Below, piece after piece: positions 17,915-27,273 of a stretch of DNA of 64,000 bases; within the stretch, counting starts at the first letter, position 1, and every line of letters begins with the position of its first letter. The translations under genes and the position numbers were made by a program. The stretch covers positions 682,001 through 746,000 of the forward strand of contig NZ_CP010797.1 in the NCBI RefSeq assembly GCF_000954115.1, written 5' to 3'. A model generated the notes under the pieces. The model did not search any database, was not told the origin of the DNA, and saw nothing but the letters and a program-made list of their open reading frames with translations. The stretch comes from Rhodococcus sp. B7740 (GTDB lineage: Bacteria > Actinomycetota > Actinomycetes > Mycobacteriales > Mycobacteriaceae).

Positions 17915-18876
17915 CGAACCGTCGCGCGCTTGAAGCCGGTGACGGCGAACTGCGGCAGCGCTATGCGCGCTCTGGTCCACTGCGGCACCGTCGCGCGTTG
18001 GGAGAGCACACGGTAGCCCTGTGACTCGACCTCGTCGAGTATGCGGCCGTACAGGATGGACGCCGTGCGCATCGACGGCCGCACTCGCGGATCCAGCATC
18101 TCGATGCCTGCATCGGACGTGCGGTAGATCGAGCGGGTGACGGCGATCAGGTGTGCGAGGGCGCGGGTGACCCTGGCGTCGACACTGCCCGTGGTGCGGC
18201 ACCACCGGAGTAGTTCTTCGTCGACGCCGAACGCCGCGAGCTCGTCGGTGGGCAGGTAGATGCGGTCGCGATCGAGGTCCTCACCCATGTCGCGGATGAA
18301 GTTGGTCAGCTGGAACGCCTCGCCCAGGGCTGCGGCCGGGGGCTCGGCCACGGACCGCTCGACGACGGTTCCCAGGATCGGCAACATCTGCAGTCCGATC
18401 ACGGCGGCGGAGCCGTACATGTACTCGCGCAACTGCTCCATCGTGCGATAGCGCGAGACGAACATCGGACTCCCCGGAATGTCCATACGCATCGAGTGCA
18501 TGAACGCGAAGAAATAGTCGTGCGGAATGTCGTAGCGCGCCACGGTGTCGCACAACGCGCTCAACACCTGATCGGACACGCTGTCGGACAGGGGTTTTCC
18601 CGCCAATGCGTCGCGCACCCTGGATTCGATCACATCGAGTTCGACGATGCGACGGGCATTGAGCTCGTCCGATCCCACGGCGATGTCGGTGCCTTCGAGG
18701 TCGACGATGTCGTCGACCATCCGGGCGAACCCGTACAGCGCATGTACTCCTGCGCGCTTGTCGGTGGGGAGCAGGCGAGTCGCGAGGAAATACGTCTTGC
18801 CGTGTTGGGCGTTGAGTTCGCGGCAGATGCGGTACGCCGCGTGCAGTTCAGGATCGATACCGTCGAGTTCTTTCAT
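17911..18876 (-). CDS. crtB: 15-cis-phytoene synthase
   Basis: A 321-residue squalene/phytoene synthase. The first Asp-rich motif is MVDDIVD (about residues 57-63) and the second DMGEDLDRDRIYLP (about 191-204), with YMYGSAAVIG between them. It condenses two geranylgeranyl diphosphates to phytoene. The ATG at 18876 lies 10 bp after the mptA stop, behind GAGGG, so it is probably co-transcribed with mptA. Carotenoid desaturase and GGPP synthase lie upstream on the same strand. Confidence 0.93.
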   Translation of the reverse strand: MKELDGIDPELHAAYRICRELNAQHGKTYFLATRLLPTDKRAGVHALYGFARMVDDIVDLEGTDIAVGSDELNARRIVELDVIESRVRDALAGKPLSDSVSDQVLSALCDTVARYDIPHDYFFAFMHSMRMDIPGSPMFVSRYRTMEQLREYMYGSAAVIGLQMLPILGTVVERSVAEPPAAALGEAFQLTNFIRDMGEDLDRDRIYLPTDELAAFGVDEELLRWCRTTGSVDARVTRALAHLIAVTRSIYRTSDAGIEMLDPRVRPSMRTASILYGRILDEVESQGYRVLSQRATVPQWTRARIALPQFAVTGFKRATVR

Positions 18877-18886
18877 CACGCGGCCC

Positions 18887-20527
18887 TCATGACGTGGATT
18901 CGTCTCCGGTCGGTTCCGTTGCTGGGGTCTTGGGCGCGTTCGGCACGGCACGGTGTTCCCTGGATCGGTCCGATCGTAAACGCAGCGGATCGACGCGTGT
19001 CAGCGCCAGAGCTGCGACGACCGCGGCGAAGATCGCCAGTGCGACGTGTCCGAAGGTGTACAGGCCGATCGATCCGTCGGGTTGGAAGACGAGCATGAGC
19101 CACGTCGACAGACCCGTCAGGATCATCAGGGTCGTGCGCGAAAGGGCGAAGCCTGCGGCGATCGCCAGTGGCCACGAGTAGTACCAGGGCAGGGCCGCGG
19201 GGGAGAGCACGACGGTGGCGACCAGGGCGATCAGGATGCCCTTGACCGCATCGCGTTCGGATCTGCGGCCCAACCACCAGGCCACCGCCAGAACGACCAC
19301 CAGCGCTATCGCGCACAGCAGACGAGTCACATCGAGAACGGGTCCGAGGCGGAGATCGAGGAACCACGACGTGCCGACGGTCACCAGGTGCGCCAGGATC
19401 GTGGGCAGCGAGAGCCAGTTGATGATCTTGGCCGATCCGGAAAGAGCGGTCAGCCAACCGATTCCGACTCCGGCGATCACCGACGCCACGGCGAACACGG
19501 CAACGAAGACGGAGGCTCCGATGCCGGCGGTCTTGACGAACGCCAGGGCGGGCGACATCGGCTTTCGTCCCTCCGCCTGTGCCTTCTCCCGCAGATGGAG
19601 CATCCAGATCCACACCAGGAAAGGCAGCGCGAGGCCTGCTGTGGCCTTGATCGCCACCGCGATGGCGACCAGCGCGATGCCGCCCACGTGTCGATGCTCG
19701 AGCGTCAGCACGATTCCCGCGGTCATCAGGCCCACCATGAGCAACTCGTTGTGCACCCCGCCGATCAGGTGGATCAGGACCAGAGGGTTGAGGACGGCGA
19801 GCCACACCGCGGTGGTCGCTCGGCCGCCGAGGTGCTTCGCCAGCCGCGGAACCGCCCACATCATCAATGCCAGACCCGGCAACATCGTCAGGCGCAGCAA
19901 CATGGTTCCAGCGATCACGTTGTCGCCGGTCAGGCTGGTGATTCCGCGGCCGAGCAGCAGGAACAACGGGCCGTACGGCGCAGTGGTGGTGGTCCAGACA
20001 TTGCTGACGTTGTCGAGCAGAACTCCCGGATTGGCAACGGGGCCAACGGCATACGGATCGAATCCGTCGCGGAGCAGAGCGCCCTGCGCCAGGTACGAGT
20101 ACGCGTCGCGGCTGAACATCGGCACCGACAGCAGTAGCGGTGCGGTCCATGCCGGGACGATCCAGCGCAGTTCACCCACCGTGGTGCGGCCGTGCAGAGT
20201 CGCACGCCCGAGCCGAACCCAGGCGGTGATCATCAGCAGTACGCCGACCCAGACGATGATGGTCGACAGGACGAATCCGTGGCCGAATCGCAGCCACGAC
20301 AGGTGCATCTCCTCGAGCAACGGATCGCGCCTGCGCACACTGCCGGCCCCGAACCCGCCGAACACGATGCACACGGCACCGACCACACCGAGTATCGCGG
20401 CCTTGCCCTCGGGACTGCGAAGGAAGTTGCCCGTTGCGGTCACTCTGGACGGTCGTCGCGAATCCGAGGGCAGGGGGCCGTCCGACGATCGATCCTCGGA
20501 GGTGGAGTGCGACGAGATCGAAGACAT
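18887..20527 (-). CDS. mptA: alpha-1,6-mannopyranosyltransferase MptA
   Basis: A 546-residue polytopic GT-C mannosyltransferase with about 12 membrane segments. SRDAYSYLAQGALLRDGFDPY near residue 140 carries the acidic residue of the first extracytoplasmic loop. It elongates the alpha-1,6-mannan backbone of lipomannan and lipoarabinomannan from polyprenyl-phosphomannose on the outer face of the membrane. Rv2174 (516 residues) has the same neighbours, idsA2 and Rv2175c. Here the gene lies between crtI (158 bp upstream) and crtB (10 bp downstream). Confidence 0.9.
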   Translation of the reverse strand: MSSISSHSTSEDRSSDGPLPSDSRRPSRVTATGNFLRSPEGKAAILGVVGAVCIVFGGFGAGSVRRRDPLLEEMHLSWLRFGHGFVLSTIIVWVGVLLMITAWVRLGRATLHGRTTVGELRWIVPAWTAPLLLSVPMFSRDAYSYLAQGALLRDGFDPYAVGPVANPGVLLDNVSNVWTTTTAPYGPLFLLLGRGITSLTGDNVIAGTMLLRLTMLPGLALMMWAVPRLAKHLGGRATTAVWLAVLNPLVLIHLIGGVHNELLMVGLMTAGIVLTLEHRHVGGIALVAIAVAIKATAGLALPFLVWIWMLHLREKAQAEGRKPMSPALAFVKTAGIGASVFVAVFAVASVIAGVGIGWLTALSGSAKIINWLSLPTILAHLVTVGTSWFLDLRLGPVLDVTRLLCAIALVVVLAVAWWLGRRSERDAVKGILIALVATVVLSPAALPWYYSWPLAIAAGFALSRTTLMILTGLSTWLMLVFQPDGSIGLYTFGHVALAIFAAVVAALALTRVDPLRLRSDRSREHRAVPNAPKTPATEPTGDESTS

Positions 20528-20684
20528 TGCCGCCTGCTCCTCCTCTGCAACGAGTTGTGGGTCGAGATCCGTACGCCGGCCGATGGTTCACGCCGACCAC
20601 CGAACGATCATGGTCGCAGCAATGAGCGCGACCGGCAAACGATCGCGCTCAGCTTAGTTGGTCGACGCAGTCAATCGAACGAAC

Positions 20685-22268
20685 CTACCGTCCCGTGCGC
20701 CCCGTCACCCGCTCTGCGGCGAGCTTTCCCGACACCAGAACCGTGGGAACGCCCACTCCGGGCGTCGTGCCCGAGCCGGCGAGAACCACGTTGTCGAGCC
20801 CGGCGACCATGTTCTTGCGTCGGAACGGCCCGGTCTGCCGAAACACGTGCGCCGACGAGAACGGCGAACCGGAGATCATGCCTTTCTGCGCCCAGGTCTC
20901 GGGAGTGTCGATGTGGTCGAGTGTGAATCCGTCGAGTAGGCCCTTGTACCCCCGACCTTCCATGGTCGTCAGGATCTCGCGAAGGTACGGCTGCGCCAAT
21001 TCGTTCCAGGGAAGGGGCGCGCTGTCGAGATTGGGGCACGGTGCGAGGATCGACACCGGCTCGCATCGGACACCGTCACGCACCATCTCGAGTTGGGTAT
21101 CGCTGACCGACGGTCGGGTGATCAGCAGCGACGGATCGGCCATCAAGGACCCCTTGCCCGCCCTTGCGGTGATCCGGCGGAAGGTCTCGGCCCATTCGTC
21201 ACCGAAGTCGATGGTGTGATGTGCGCGCGCGGGCCACGTCGCCGTCACGTCGGCGGGAACGGTTCCGTGCGCGACGACCGCCGACGGCGAGACCACGCCG
21301 TATCCGTTCCGGCGGCCCTTCTTCGACACCGACGCCCGGTCGAGCAGTCGGTCGACGACGGGCAGGTCCGCGGTGAGAACGAGTGCGTCGCAAGCGATTC
21401 GACCGCCGGCTGCGGTGATCACGGAGTCGGCACGACCTCGGTCGACGGTGATGTCGACGATCTCGGTGCCGAGTTCGAGCGTGCCACCCGCGGTGACGAA
21501 CGCGTCGGCCATGGCCCGTGCGATGGCCGCCATCCCGCCTTCCGGGAAGAACACTCCGAGCGAGGTGTCCATGTGTGCGATGGCTCCGTAGACCGCGAGC
21601 GCCTTCTGAGGTGCCATGCCGGCGTAGAGCGCCTGGAACGTGAACACGCGACGCAGGCGAGTGTCCTTCAGGAACTTGTCGACGCGTGGCCCGAGGCGGC
21701 CGAAGCCGCCCAGTCTGGTCAGCGTAGCGGTGTCGGAGATCGCAGCTTTCGATCCCACGAGATCGAGCGGTGAATCGAAGTTCGAGTCGATGAAGCGGTC
21801 GAACTCGGCGTCGAAGATGTCGGCGAGCCAGCGTCGCAGTTCTCGATATCCCTGCGCCTCGGCCGGGCCGCAGGTTCGCTCGACCTCGGCCGCCATGGCC
21901 TCGGGATCGGAGTAGACGTCGATGGACGTGCCGTCGGCGTAACGCGTGTGATAGGACGGCGACAGAGCGGTCAGCCGAATCGGCGGCGTGGTCGACTCGA
22001 AGTCGGCACCCACGGCGGCGAGCGCCTCGAGCACCAGGTTCGGCATCGTGAGCACGCTCGCGCCGTTGTCGATGTCGTACAGGTGCGTTCCGTCGGCGTC
22101 CGATACCGGGTACACCCCGACGCGGCCGCCCACGGTCTCCTCGCGCTCGACGATGGTGACTTTCCTGCCTGCTCCCAGCAGATGCAGACCGGCGGCCAGG
22201 CCGGCCAAACCGGCTCCTACGACGACCACGGTGTCGGTGGTGCCGGAGACCGTGCGGATCGAAGACAT
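20685..22268 (-). CDS. crtI: phytoene desaturase
   Basis: A 527-residue FAD flavoprotein. The N-terminal dinucleotide-binding fold is VVVVGAGLAGLAAG with an acidic EREETVGGR turn. The C-terminal carotenoid-dehydrogenase signature reads NVVLAGSGTTPGVGVPTVL. The bacterial family desaturates phytoene stepwise, usually to lycopene. ATG start with AAAGAGAG upstream, 11 bp after crtE. The 157 bp between its stop and mptA hold no gene. Confidence 0.92.
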   Translation of the reverse strand: MSSIRTVSGTTDTVVVVGAGLAGLAAGLHLLGAGRKVTIVEREETVGGRVGVYPVSDADGTHLYDIDNGASVLTMPNLVLEALAAVGADFESTTPPIRLTALSPSYHTRYADGTSIDVYSDPEAMAAEVERTCGPAEAQGYRELRRWLADIFDAEFDRFIDSNFDSPLDLVGSKAAISDTATLTRLGGFGRLGPRVDKFLKDTRLRRVFTFQALYAGMAPQKALAVYGAIAHMDTSLGVFFPEGGMAAIARAMADAFVTAGGTLELGTEIVDITVDRGRADSVITAAGGRIACDALVLTADLPVVDRLLDRASVSKKGRRNGYGVVSPSAVVAHGTVPADVTATWPARAHHTIDFGDEWAETFRRITARAGKGSLMADPSLLITRPSVSDTQLEMVRDGVRCEPVSILAPCPNLDSAPLPWNELAQPYLREILTTMEGRGYKGLLDGFTLDHIDTPETWAQKGMISGSPFSSAHVFRQTGPFRRKNMVAGLDNVVLAGSGTTPGVGVPTVLVSGKLAAERVTGRTGR

Positions 22269-22279
22269 GACGCTCTCTT

Positions 22280-23401
22280 TCAGTACTGCCGTTGGATGGC
22301 GGCGGTTGCCATGGCACGCAGGTGCGCGGCAGCGACCGGTTCGATCGAACTGTTGTCGAGGGCGGCAACGGCCCGGGTCCCGAGTTCGTCGATCTGTTTC
22401 TCGACCGCGTCCACTGCGCCGAGTTCGACGAGGATGGAACGTATGTCGGCCACTTCGTTCGCGTCGAGTTCGGTTCCGAGGCTGGCCCTGATCGTGGCTG
22501 CACGATCCGGCCGGGTCCGGTCGGCTTTCTCCAGCGCCAGCGCGATCAGCACGGTGCGTTTGCCCTCGGTGATGTCGTCGCCCGACGGTTTGCCGGTGAC
22601 CTCGGGATCGCCGAACACCCCGAGGAGGTCGTCGCGCAGCTGGAACGCGATTCCGATGTCCGCACCGAAGTTGCGGTAGGCCGAGATCAGGTTCTCGTCG
22701 GCATCGGCGAGGACTGCGCCGAGATGCAGCGGCCGCTCGACGGTGTAGGCAGCGGTCTTGTATCGGTTGACTCGCATGGCAGCCGCGACACTCTCGTCGG
22801 TGCCTGCCTCGGCTTCGATGTCGAGCAACTGGCCGCCGAGAACCTCCGTGCGCATCGCCGACCACACCGGTTGGACCCGTCGTGCGGCATCGGCGTCGAT
22901 GCCGGACTCGCGCAGGAGATCGTCTGCCCAACACAGGGCGAGATCGCCGACGAGGATCGCTGCCGATTCACCGAAATGGTCCGCGCCGCCGGACCACCCC
23001 GCGTCTCGGTGCCGTTGGGCGAACCCGACGTGCACGGTCGGGAAACCGCGTCGGGTACTGGAGGAATCGATGATGTCGTCGTGGATGAGGGCGCAGGCCT
23101 GGATCAGTTCGAGCGCCGAGCACGCCCGCAGCACTGCGTCCGCTCGGGCACCGGTGGATTCACCGCCTGCACCGAGCCATGCGGTCCAGGCGAATGCAGG
23201 GCGCATGCGCTTGCCACCGCGAAGTACGAAGGCCTCGAGGTCGGCCACCGCAGCGGGATAGCCGCCACCGACGGTGTCGACGACATCTCGGCGTGAGGTG
23301 AAGAACTCGGCGAGCGTCGCGTCGACGGCCGTGCGCATCGCCTTCGGGTCGTGCGCGGCGGCGGGAGTGTCGACTACGGGTGAAGAAAAGTCTCCGGACA
23401 G
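22280..23401 (-). CDS. crtE: geranylgeranyl diphosphate synthase (IdsA2-like)
   Basis: A trans-prenyltransferase of about 373 residues with GGKRMRPAF, the first Asp-rich motif DDIID and the second QLRDDLLGVFGD. It supplies GGPP to CrtB. No ATG, GTG or TTG fits the ribosome-binding site: GGAGG at 23412-23408 is followed after exactly 6 bp by an in-frame CTG (23401), taken here as the start. Alternatives are TTG 23530, which would overlap the divergent metF promoter, and an ATG near 23340 that keeps the core. In M. tuberculosis the orthologue is idsA2 (Rv2173). It heads the block crtE, crtI, mptA, crtB. Confidence 0.88.
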   Translation of the reverse strand: MSGDFSSPVVDTPAAAHDPKAMRTAVDATLAEFFTSRRDVVDTVGGGYPAAVADLEAFVLRGGKRMRPAFAWTAWLGAGGESTGARADAVLRACSALELIQACALIHDDIIDSSSTRRGFPTVHVGFAQRHRDAGWSGGADHFGESAAILVGDLALCWADDLLRESGIDADAARRVQPVWSAMRTEVLGGQLLDIEAEAGTDESVAAAMRVNRYKTAAYTVERPLHLGAVLADADENLISAYRNFGADIGIAFQLRDDLLGVFGDPEVTGKPSGDDITEGKRTVLIALALEKADRTRPDRAATIRASLGTELDANEVADIRSILVELGAVDAVEKQIDELGTRAVAALDNSSIEPVAAAHLRAMATAAIQRQY

Positions 23402-23532
23402 GACGATCCTCCAAGGTTGCTGTGGATTGCGTGAATTCTCATTCCCACAGTAATGGCCGTGGAAACCCTGGACCGACCTGCAGCGAACATCTGTCGTCAG
23501 GGATGCCCGACGGGCTTCGGTGGGCCGCAACC

Positions 23533-23538
23533 TATGAT
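23533..23538 (+). promoter_or_regulatory. -10 element of leaderless metF-family gene
   Basis: TATGAT ends 6 bp before the GTG at 23545. Transcription starting about 7 bp downstream would begin at or next to the start codon, giving a leaderless mRNA as is common in Actinobacteria. No ribosome-binding site is present, which agrees. Confidence 0.55.
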
Positions 23539-23544
23539 CTTCGG

Positions 23545-24513
23545 GTGAGCGAAGATTCCGTCAGGGGGCGGTCGAGTCGAGGATTCGTGACGAGAACACC
23601 GTCCATCGTCGACCGACTACGGACAGAACCCGAGGCCAGGATCCCGTTCTCGGTGGAGTTCTCGCCTCCGCGAGACGCGGCCGCCGAGGCCAGGCTGTGG
23701 CGGGCGGTCCGTGAGTTCGAACAACTTCAGCCCGCATTCGTGTCGATGACCTACGGCGCGGGGGGCTCCACCCGTGATCGGACGGTGCGTGTCACCGGTC
23801 AGATCGCCGAGGAGACCACCCTTCTGCCTGTGGCGCATCTCACTGCTGTCTCGCACAGTGTGGACGAGCTGCGATCCATGGTGGGGTCGTACGCGGACCG
23901 CGGTATCACCAACATCCTCGTACTTCGCGGAGATCCCCCCGGAGATCCACTCGGCGACTGGGAGAAGCATCCGGACGGTGTCGAGTACGCCGAGGAGCTC
24001 GTCCGGCTGGTTCGCGATCTCGGCGACTTCCACGTCGGCGTGGCGTCGTTCCCCGAAGGGCACCACCGCGCAGGCGATCTCGAACAGGACACCCGATGCC
24101 TGGTCGGGAAGTTGCGGGCGGGAGCGGAGTACTCGATCACTCAGATGTTCTTCGATGTGGACGACTACCTGCGTCTACGTGATCGTGTGTCGGCGTTCGA
24201 CGCCGAGCAGGGTGCCAAGCCGATCATTCCCGAGATCATGCCCATCACCTCGCTTCGGTCGGTTCGCCGGATGCTCGAGCTCTCGGGCACGACGCTTCCG
24301 TCGCACCTGGACGAGAAGTTCACGCGCGCAGCGGGATCCGGCCCCGAGGAGGACCGCGCCGCGGTCCGAGAAGTGGGCATCGAACTCGCGACGAACATCG
24401 GTGAGCGCCTGATCTCCGAGGGCGCACCCGGACTGCACTTCATCACTCTCAACTTCGCGCGCGCGACGCGTGAGGTGCTCAGCAACCTGGGGCTTGCAGC
24501 CGCGCGAGTGTGA
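23545..24513 (+). CDS. methylenetetrahydrofolate reductase family protein (Rv2172c-like)
   Basis: A 322-residue TIM-barrel protein of the MetF family: FSVEFSPPRD near residue 32, VSMTYGAGGSTRD, NILVLRGDPPGD, and SITQMFFDVDDYL. It should reduce methylene-tetrahydrofolate to methyl-tetrahydrofolate for methionine synthesis. The short mycobacterial relatives may work without bound flavin. GTG start placed by the TATGAT element just upstream; GTG 23587 would still keep the core. Divergent from crtE and convergent with the glycosyltransferase. Confidence 0.85.
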   Translation: MSEDSVRGRSSRGFVTRTPSIVDRLRTEPEARIPFSVEFSPPRDAAAEARLWRAVREFEQLQPAFVSMTYGAGGSTRDRTVRVTGQIAEETTLLPVAHLTAVSHSVDELRSMVGSYADRGITNILVLRGDPPGDPLGDWEKHPDGVEYAEELVRLVRDLGDFHVGVASFPEGHHRAGDLEQDTRCLVGKLRAGAEYSITQMFFDVDDYLRLRDRVSAFDAEQGAKPIIPEIMPITSLRSVRRMLELSGTTLPSHLDEKFTRAAGSGPEEDRAAVREVGIELATNIGERLISEGAPGLHFITLNFARATREVLSNLGLAAARV

Positions 24514-24519
24514 GACGGG

Positions 24520-25689
24520 TCAGGTGTGCGGCGGAGGCATCGGGCGCGACTTCCACGACAGCGAGCCGCGACGCCTGCGCACGTGGGACTCTGCGACGAG
24601 TCCGACGAAGGCGAGAATCGAGACCGGGTGCAGCGCGGCGTCGACTGCGTCGCCCACCCCGAACCGCGATCCCGTCTCGCGCCGCCGCACGGACATCCGT
24701 GACACCGTGCCTGCGAGATAGCCGGCGTAGCCGAGGCGACGCGCGACACCCGAGGAGGTGAGCGCAGTGATCGGGGGCAGCACGTACACGACGGTCAGTG
24801 CCAGGGCCGCCGCCACCGAACCGGCCGGTCCACCGAACTCGTTCCACAACCACCTGCTGTAGCCGGACCGCAACTCCGCTGCCGATCGGTACATCCGGCA
24901 TCGAACGAACCCCGCACCCGACGCCACCGCGGTGGAGAACCCCCGCCGACGCAGAACGCGTGCCAGATCCAGGTCCTCGGTTGCGCTCGCGGCGACGCAG
25001 CCGTGGCCCCCCACGGCCCGGTAGGCGGCGGCGTCGAAAGCCATGAACTGCCCGCAGGCGACCGCCATCGACGGTGCGAGCGTCGCGTTGCCGAGAGGGA
25101 CGGGAAGCGTGGACATCCACGACCATGCGAGCAGGGGCTGGACCAGCCGCTCGACGGTGCTCTCGGCCAGTTGCTCCGGCCACGGGCACAGCAGGGAGGC
25201 ACCGCGCCGTCGCAGCATGCGGGCCGCTGCCGCCACGGCCTCCGGTTCCAGGCGCACATCGGCATCGACGAACACGATCAACGACGTCGTCGGGTCGTCC
25301 TCGTCGGCCAGTCTCGCGAGCTCGGCGCACGCGGCGGCCTTACCGGTCCAGCCGGCCGGGGGAGCGACACCGGAGGTCACGACGCGAATCCTCGGATCAC
25401 CGCCTGCAGCCGCGCGGGCAGCGGAGGCCGTTCCGTCGGTCGAGTCGTCGTCGAGGACGATCACTCGCAGATCCGTGCACGATCGTTGCTTCGCGAGATC
25501 GCCGATCAGCGCGGGAAGCGTTGCGGCCTCGTTGCGGGCGGGAACACAGACGACGACGCTTTCGGTGACGTCCTGCTCCGGGGAGTGCAGGCTCGGCATG
25601 AACCGAGAGTTGAACTCCGACACCGCGGCCGACGCAGCCGCGAGGACGGCAGCGGTGGCCGTCGTTCGCGCGAGCACGCGGTCTTTCAC
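24520..25689 (-). CDS. family 2 glycosyltransferase, probable carotenoid glycosyltransferase
   Basis: A 389-residue GT2 enzyme. Catalytic-domain marks are VCVPARNEAATLP, VLDDDSTDGT, the metal-binding FVDADVRLEP, ASATEDLDLARVL, and a final YSRWLWN like the QxxRW motif. A hydrophobic N-terminal segment and two C-terminal membrane helices anchor it. Its GTG overlaps the lppM stop (GTGA), and the operon also contains cruF- and crtO-like genes, so I infer it glycosylates a hydroxylated carotenoid, as CruG-type enzymes do after CruF. The donor sugar and acceptor are not readable. No equivalent lies next to lppM in M. tuberculosis. Confidence 0.78.
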   Translation of the reverse strand: MKDRVLARTTATAAVLAAASAAVSEFNSRFMPSLHSPEQDVTESVVVCVPARNEAATLPALIGDLAKQRSCTDLRVIVLDDDSTDGTASAARAAAGGDPRIRVVTSGVAPPAGWTGKAAACAELARLADEDDPTTSLIVFVDADVRLEPEAVAAAARMLRRRGASLLCPWPEQLAESTVERLVQPLLAWSWMSTLPVPLGNATLAPSMAVACGQFMAFDAAAYRAVGGHGCVAASATEDLDLARVLRRRGFSTAVASGAGFVRCRMYRSAAELRSGYSRWLWNEFGGPAGSVAAALALTVVYVLPPITALTSSGVARRLGYAGYLAGTVSRMSVRRRETGSRFGVGDAVDAALHPVSILAFVGLVAESHVRRRRGSLSWKSRPMPPPHT

Positions 25690-26441
25690 ACAGATGTTCT
25701 CTCGGTCGAGCTTCCCGGCTCGGTACCGCGCGAGCCGCGGCCCCGCAGCGGTGGATTGCGCGACACCCAGGCCATGGCTCCGACGATGGCCGCGACACCG
25801 ACCGTCACCCCGCCCACGATGCCGGCCCAGCCGGCGAAGCTTCTGGTGTTGGGATCGGGATAGTTGACCTCGGCGCGCACCGAGGTGACCTCGCCTGCCG
25901 GCAACTTCCAGGAGATCGAGTTGTCGCTCTCGCGGGTGCCGTTGGTGGTGCCGATGCGGGCCGGGAACGCGATGGTGAACTGTACGTCCGTGCCCTGAAC
26001 CGGAACGGAGGACAGATCGGCGTTGCCGGCAAGAGTGACGGTGTCACCCGATCGCTGCAGTGTCAGCTGGAACGATCCGGCCGCGTTCTGGAAGATCGAG
26101 CCGAGGGTCTGCACGTCGCCGAACGAGAGATCGTCGAAGATGGCCTGCGATCCGACGTATCCGTCCTGGTCGTACGGCTCGACGCGAACCTTGTCCTCGA
26201 TCGAGGAGGGAACCACCAGTTCCGGGCCGGTGTCGGAGTCCGATGTCGGCACGCTGGCCGCCACGATCTGACCTGCGACACGGTCGTTCGCCGACACGCC
26301 CATCGTGACCTGCACGCGCAGGCAACCGGCCAGCATCGGCGCGACCAGCAGGGCCAGTGCGACCACCGAGAGAACGCGGCGGCGGTGGGTTCGATGAGGT
26401 GTTCGCGATGTCGACTGCACAGCGACATCGTGCCAGGGCAT
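25686..26441 (-). CDS. lppM: LppM-like lipoprotein
   Basis: A 251-residue lipoprotein. The signal peptide ends in a lipobox with Cys40 (MLAGC), the middle is a beta-rich extracytoplasmic domain (about 41-205), and a C-terminal membrane helix (about 206-228) ends in a short basic tail. Signal-anchored Cys plus C-terminal helix is the plan of mycobacterial LppM (Rv2171), linked there to uptake and phagosome traffic. ATG start; GTG 26420 would give a shorter signal peptide. It lies 10 bp after cruF and overlaps the glycosyltransferase start by 4 bp, so expression is coupled to carotenoid genes. Confidence 0.85.
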   Translation of the reverse strand: MPWHDVAVQSTSRTPHRTHRRRVLSVVALALLVAPMLAGCLRVQVTMGVSANDRVAGQIVAASVPTSDSDTGPELVVPSSIEDKVRVEPYDQDGYVGSQAIFDDLSFGDVQTLGSIFQNAAGSFQLTLQRSGDTVTLAGNADLSSVPVQGTDVQFTIAFPARIGTTNGTRESDNSISWKLPAGEVTSVRAEVNYPDPNTRSFAGWAGIVGGVTVGVAAIVGAMAWVSRNPPLRGRGSRGTEPGSSTERTSV

Positions 26442-26451
26442 CGAGGTGATG

Positions 26452-27273
26452 TCAGTCGGCAGGGGTTGTCAGCGAGGCGTGTCGGGTGTTCCTGGACAGA
26501 CGGGCATTCCACAGCAGTGGTATGCCGACGACGCCCATGACGACGAATCCGTACACCGCCGAGAAGCGAAGCTCCGGACCGTCGAGGAACACCGCGTGCG
26601 CGAGCGCCGACCCGAGCCACGTCCACAGGAACAATCCGATGGGCACTGCGTCGTCGGACGACCGGGGGCGACCGACGGCGCGGTCGAGCGATTCCATCAC
26701 CGCAGCCATCAGCGTCGCCACCACCAGCCAGCCGAGGTAGTTGGTCAGCGGAATCGACGGCACACCCGGCAGCCCGACCGAACCGGCGGTCCAGGTCCAC
26801 TGTCCGTCGGTGACCATCTGTGGATCCAGGTAGAGGTCCCAGCCGACCATCCCCACCGCCACGGCCACGATTCGCAGTGCGGTGGCGCGCGCCTGCGTCG
26901 TGTCGAGACGGCCGACGACGAAGGTCACTGCACACCAGATCGGGTAGAACCCGGCCGTCCACGCCAGAGGGACCACGACGGGTACCTCGAACAGGCTCGG
27001 GCCCAAGCGATTCTGCGCGTAGAAGTATTCGCCGAACGGGATGCCGGTGGCCGTGCCGACGAGTTCGGACGCGAACCCGGTTCCTGCGGTCACGACGACG
27101 AGAACGGTGGCCCACACGACACCGCGGTTCAGCGCCGCGTGCAGGATCGACGCGAGCGCGAGCAGGGCCACCACCGCCACCGTCACTGCGTCCCTGGTCG
27201 ATCCCGACACCAGTGGATAGAGGATCTGGCAGCCCACGGCAGCGGTCGCCACGACGATCGGAACGACCTTCAT
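26452..27273 (-). CDS. cruF: CruF-type carotenoid hydratase
   Basis: A 273-residue polytopic protein with seven or eight membrane segments. GIPFGEYFYAQNRLGP, GWDLYLDPQMV and PLTNYLGWLV match the carotenoid biosynthesis (CruF/bisanhydrobacterioruberin hydratase, DUF422) family, which adds water to the psi-end of acyclic or monocyclic carotenes at C-1'. Its ATG overlaps the crtO stop (ATGA) and its stop is 10 bp from lppM. The hydroxyl it makes would be the attachment point for the sugar added by the downstream glycosyltransferase. Confidence 0.85.
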   Translation of the reverse strand: MKVVPIVVATAAVGCQILYPLVSGSTRDAVTVAVVALLALASILHAALNRGVVWATVLVVVTAGTGFASELVGTATGIPFGEYFYAQNRLGPSLFEVPVVVPLAWTAGFYPIWCAVTFVVGRLDTTQARATALRIVAVAVGMVGWDLYLDPQMVTDGQWTWTAGSVGLPGVPSIPLTNYLGWLVVATLMAAVMESLDRAVGRPRSSDDAVPIGLFLWTWLGSALAHAVFLDGPELRFSAVYGFVVMGVVGIPLLWNARLSRNTRHASLTTPAD

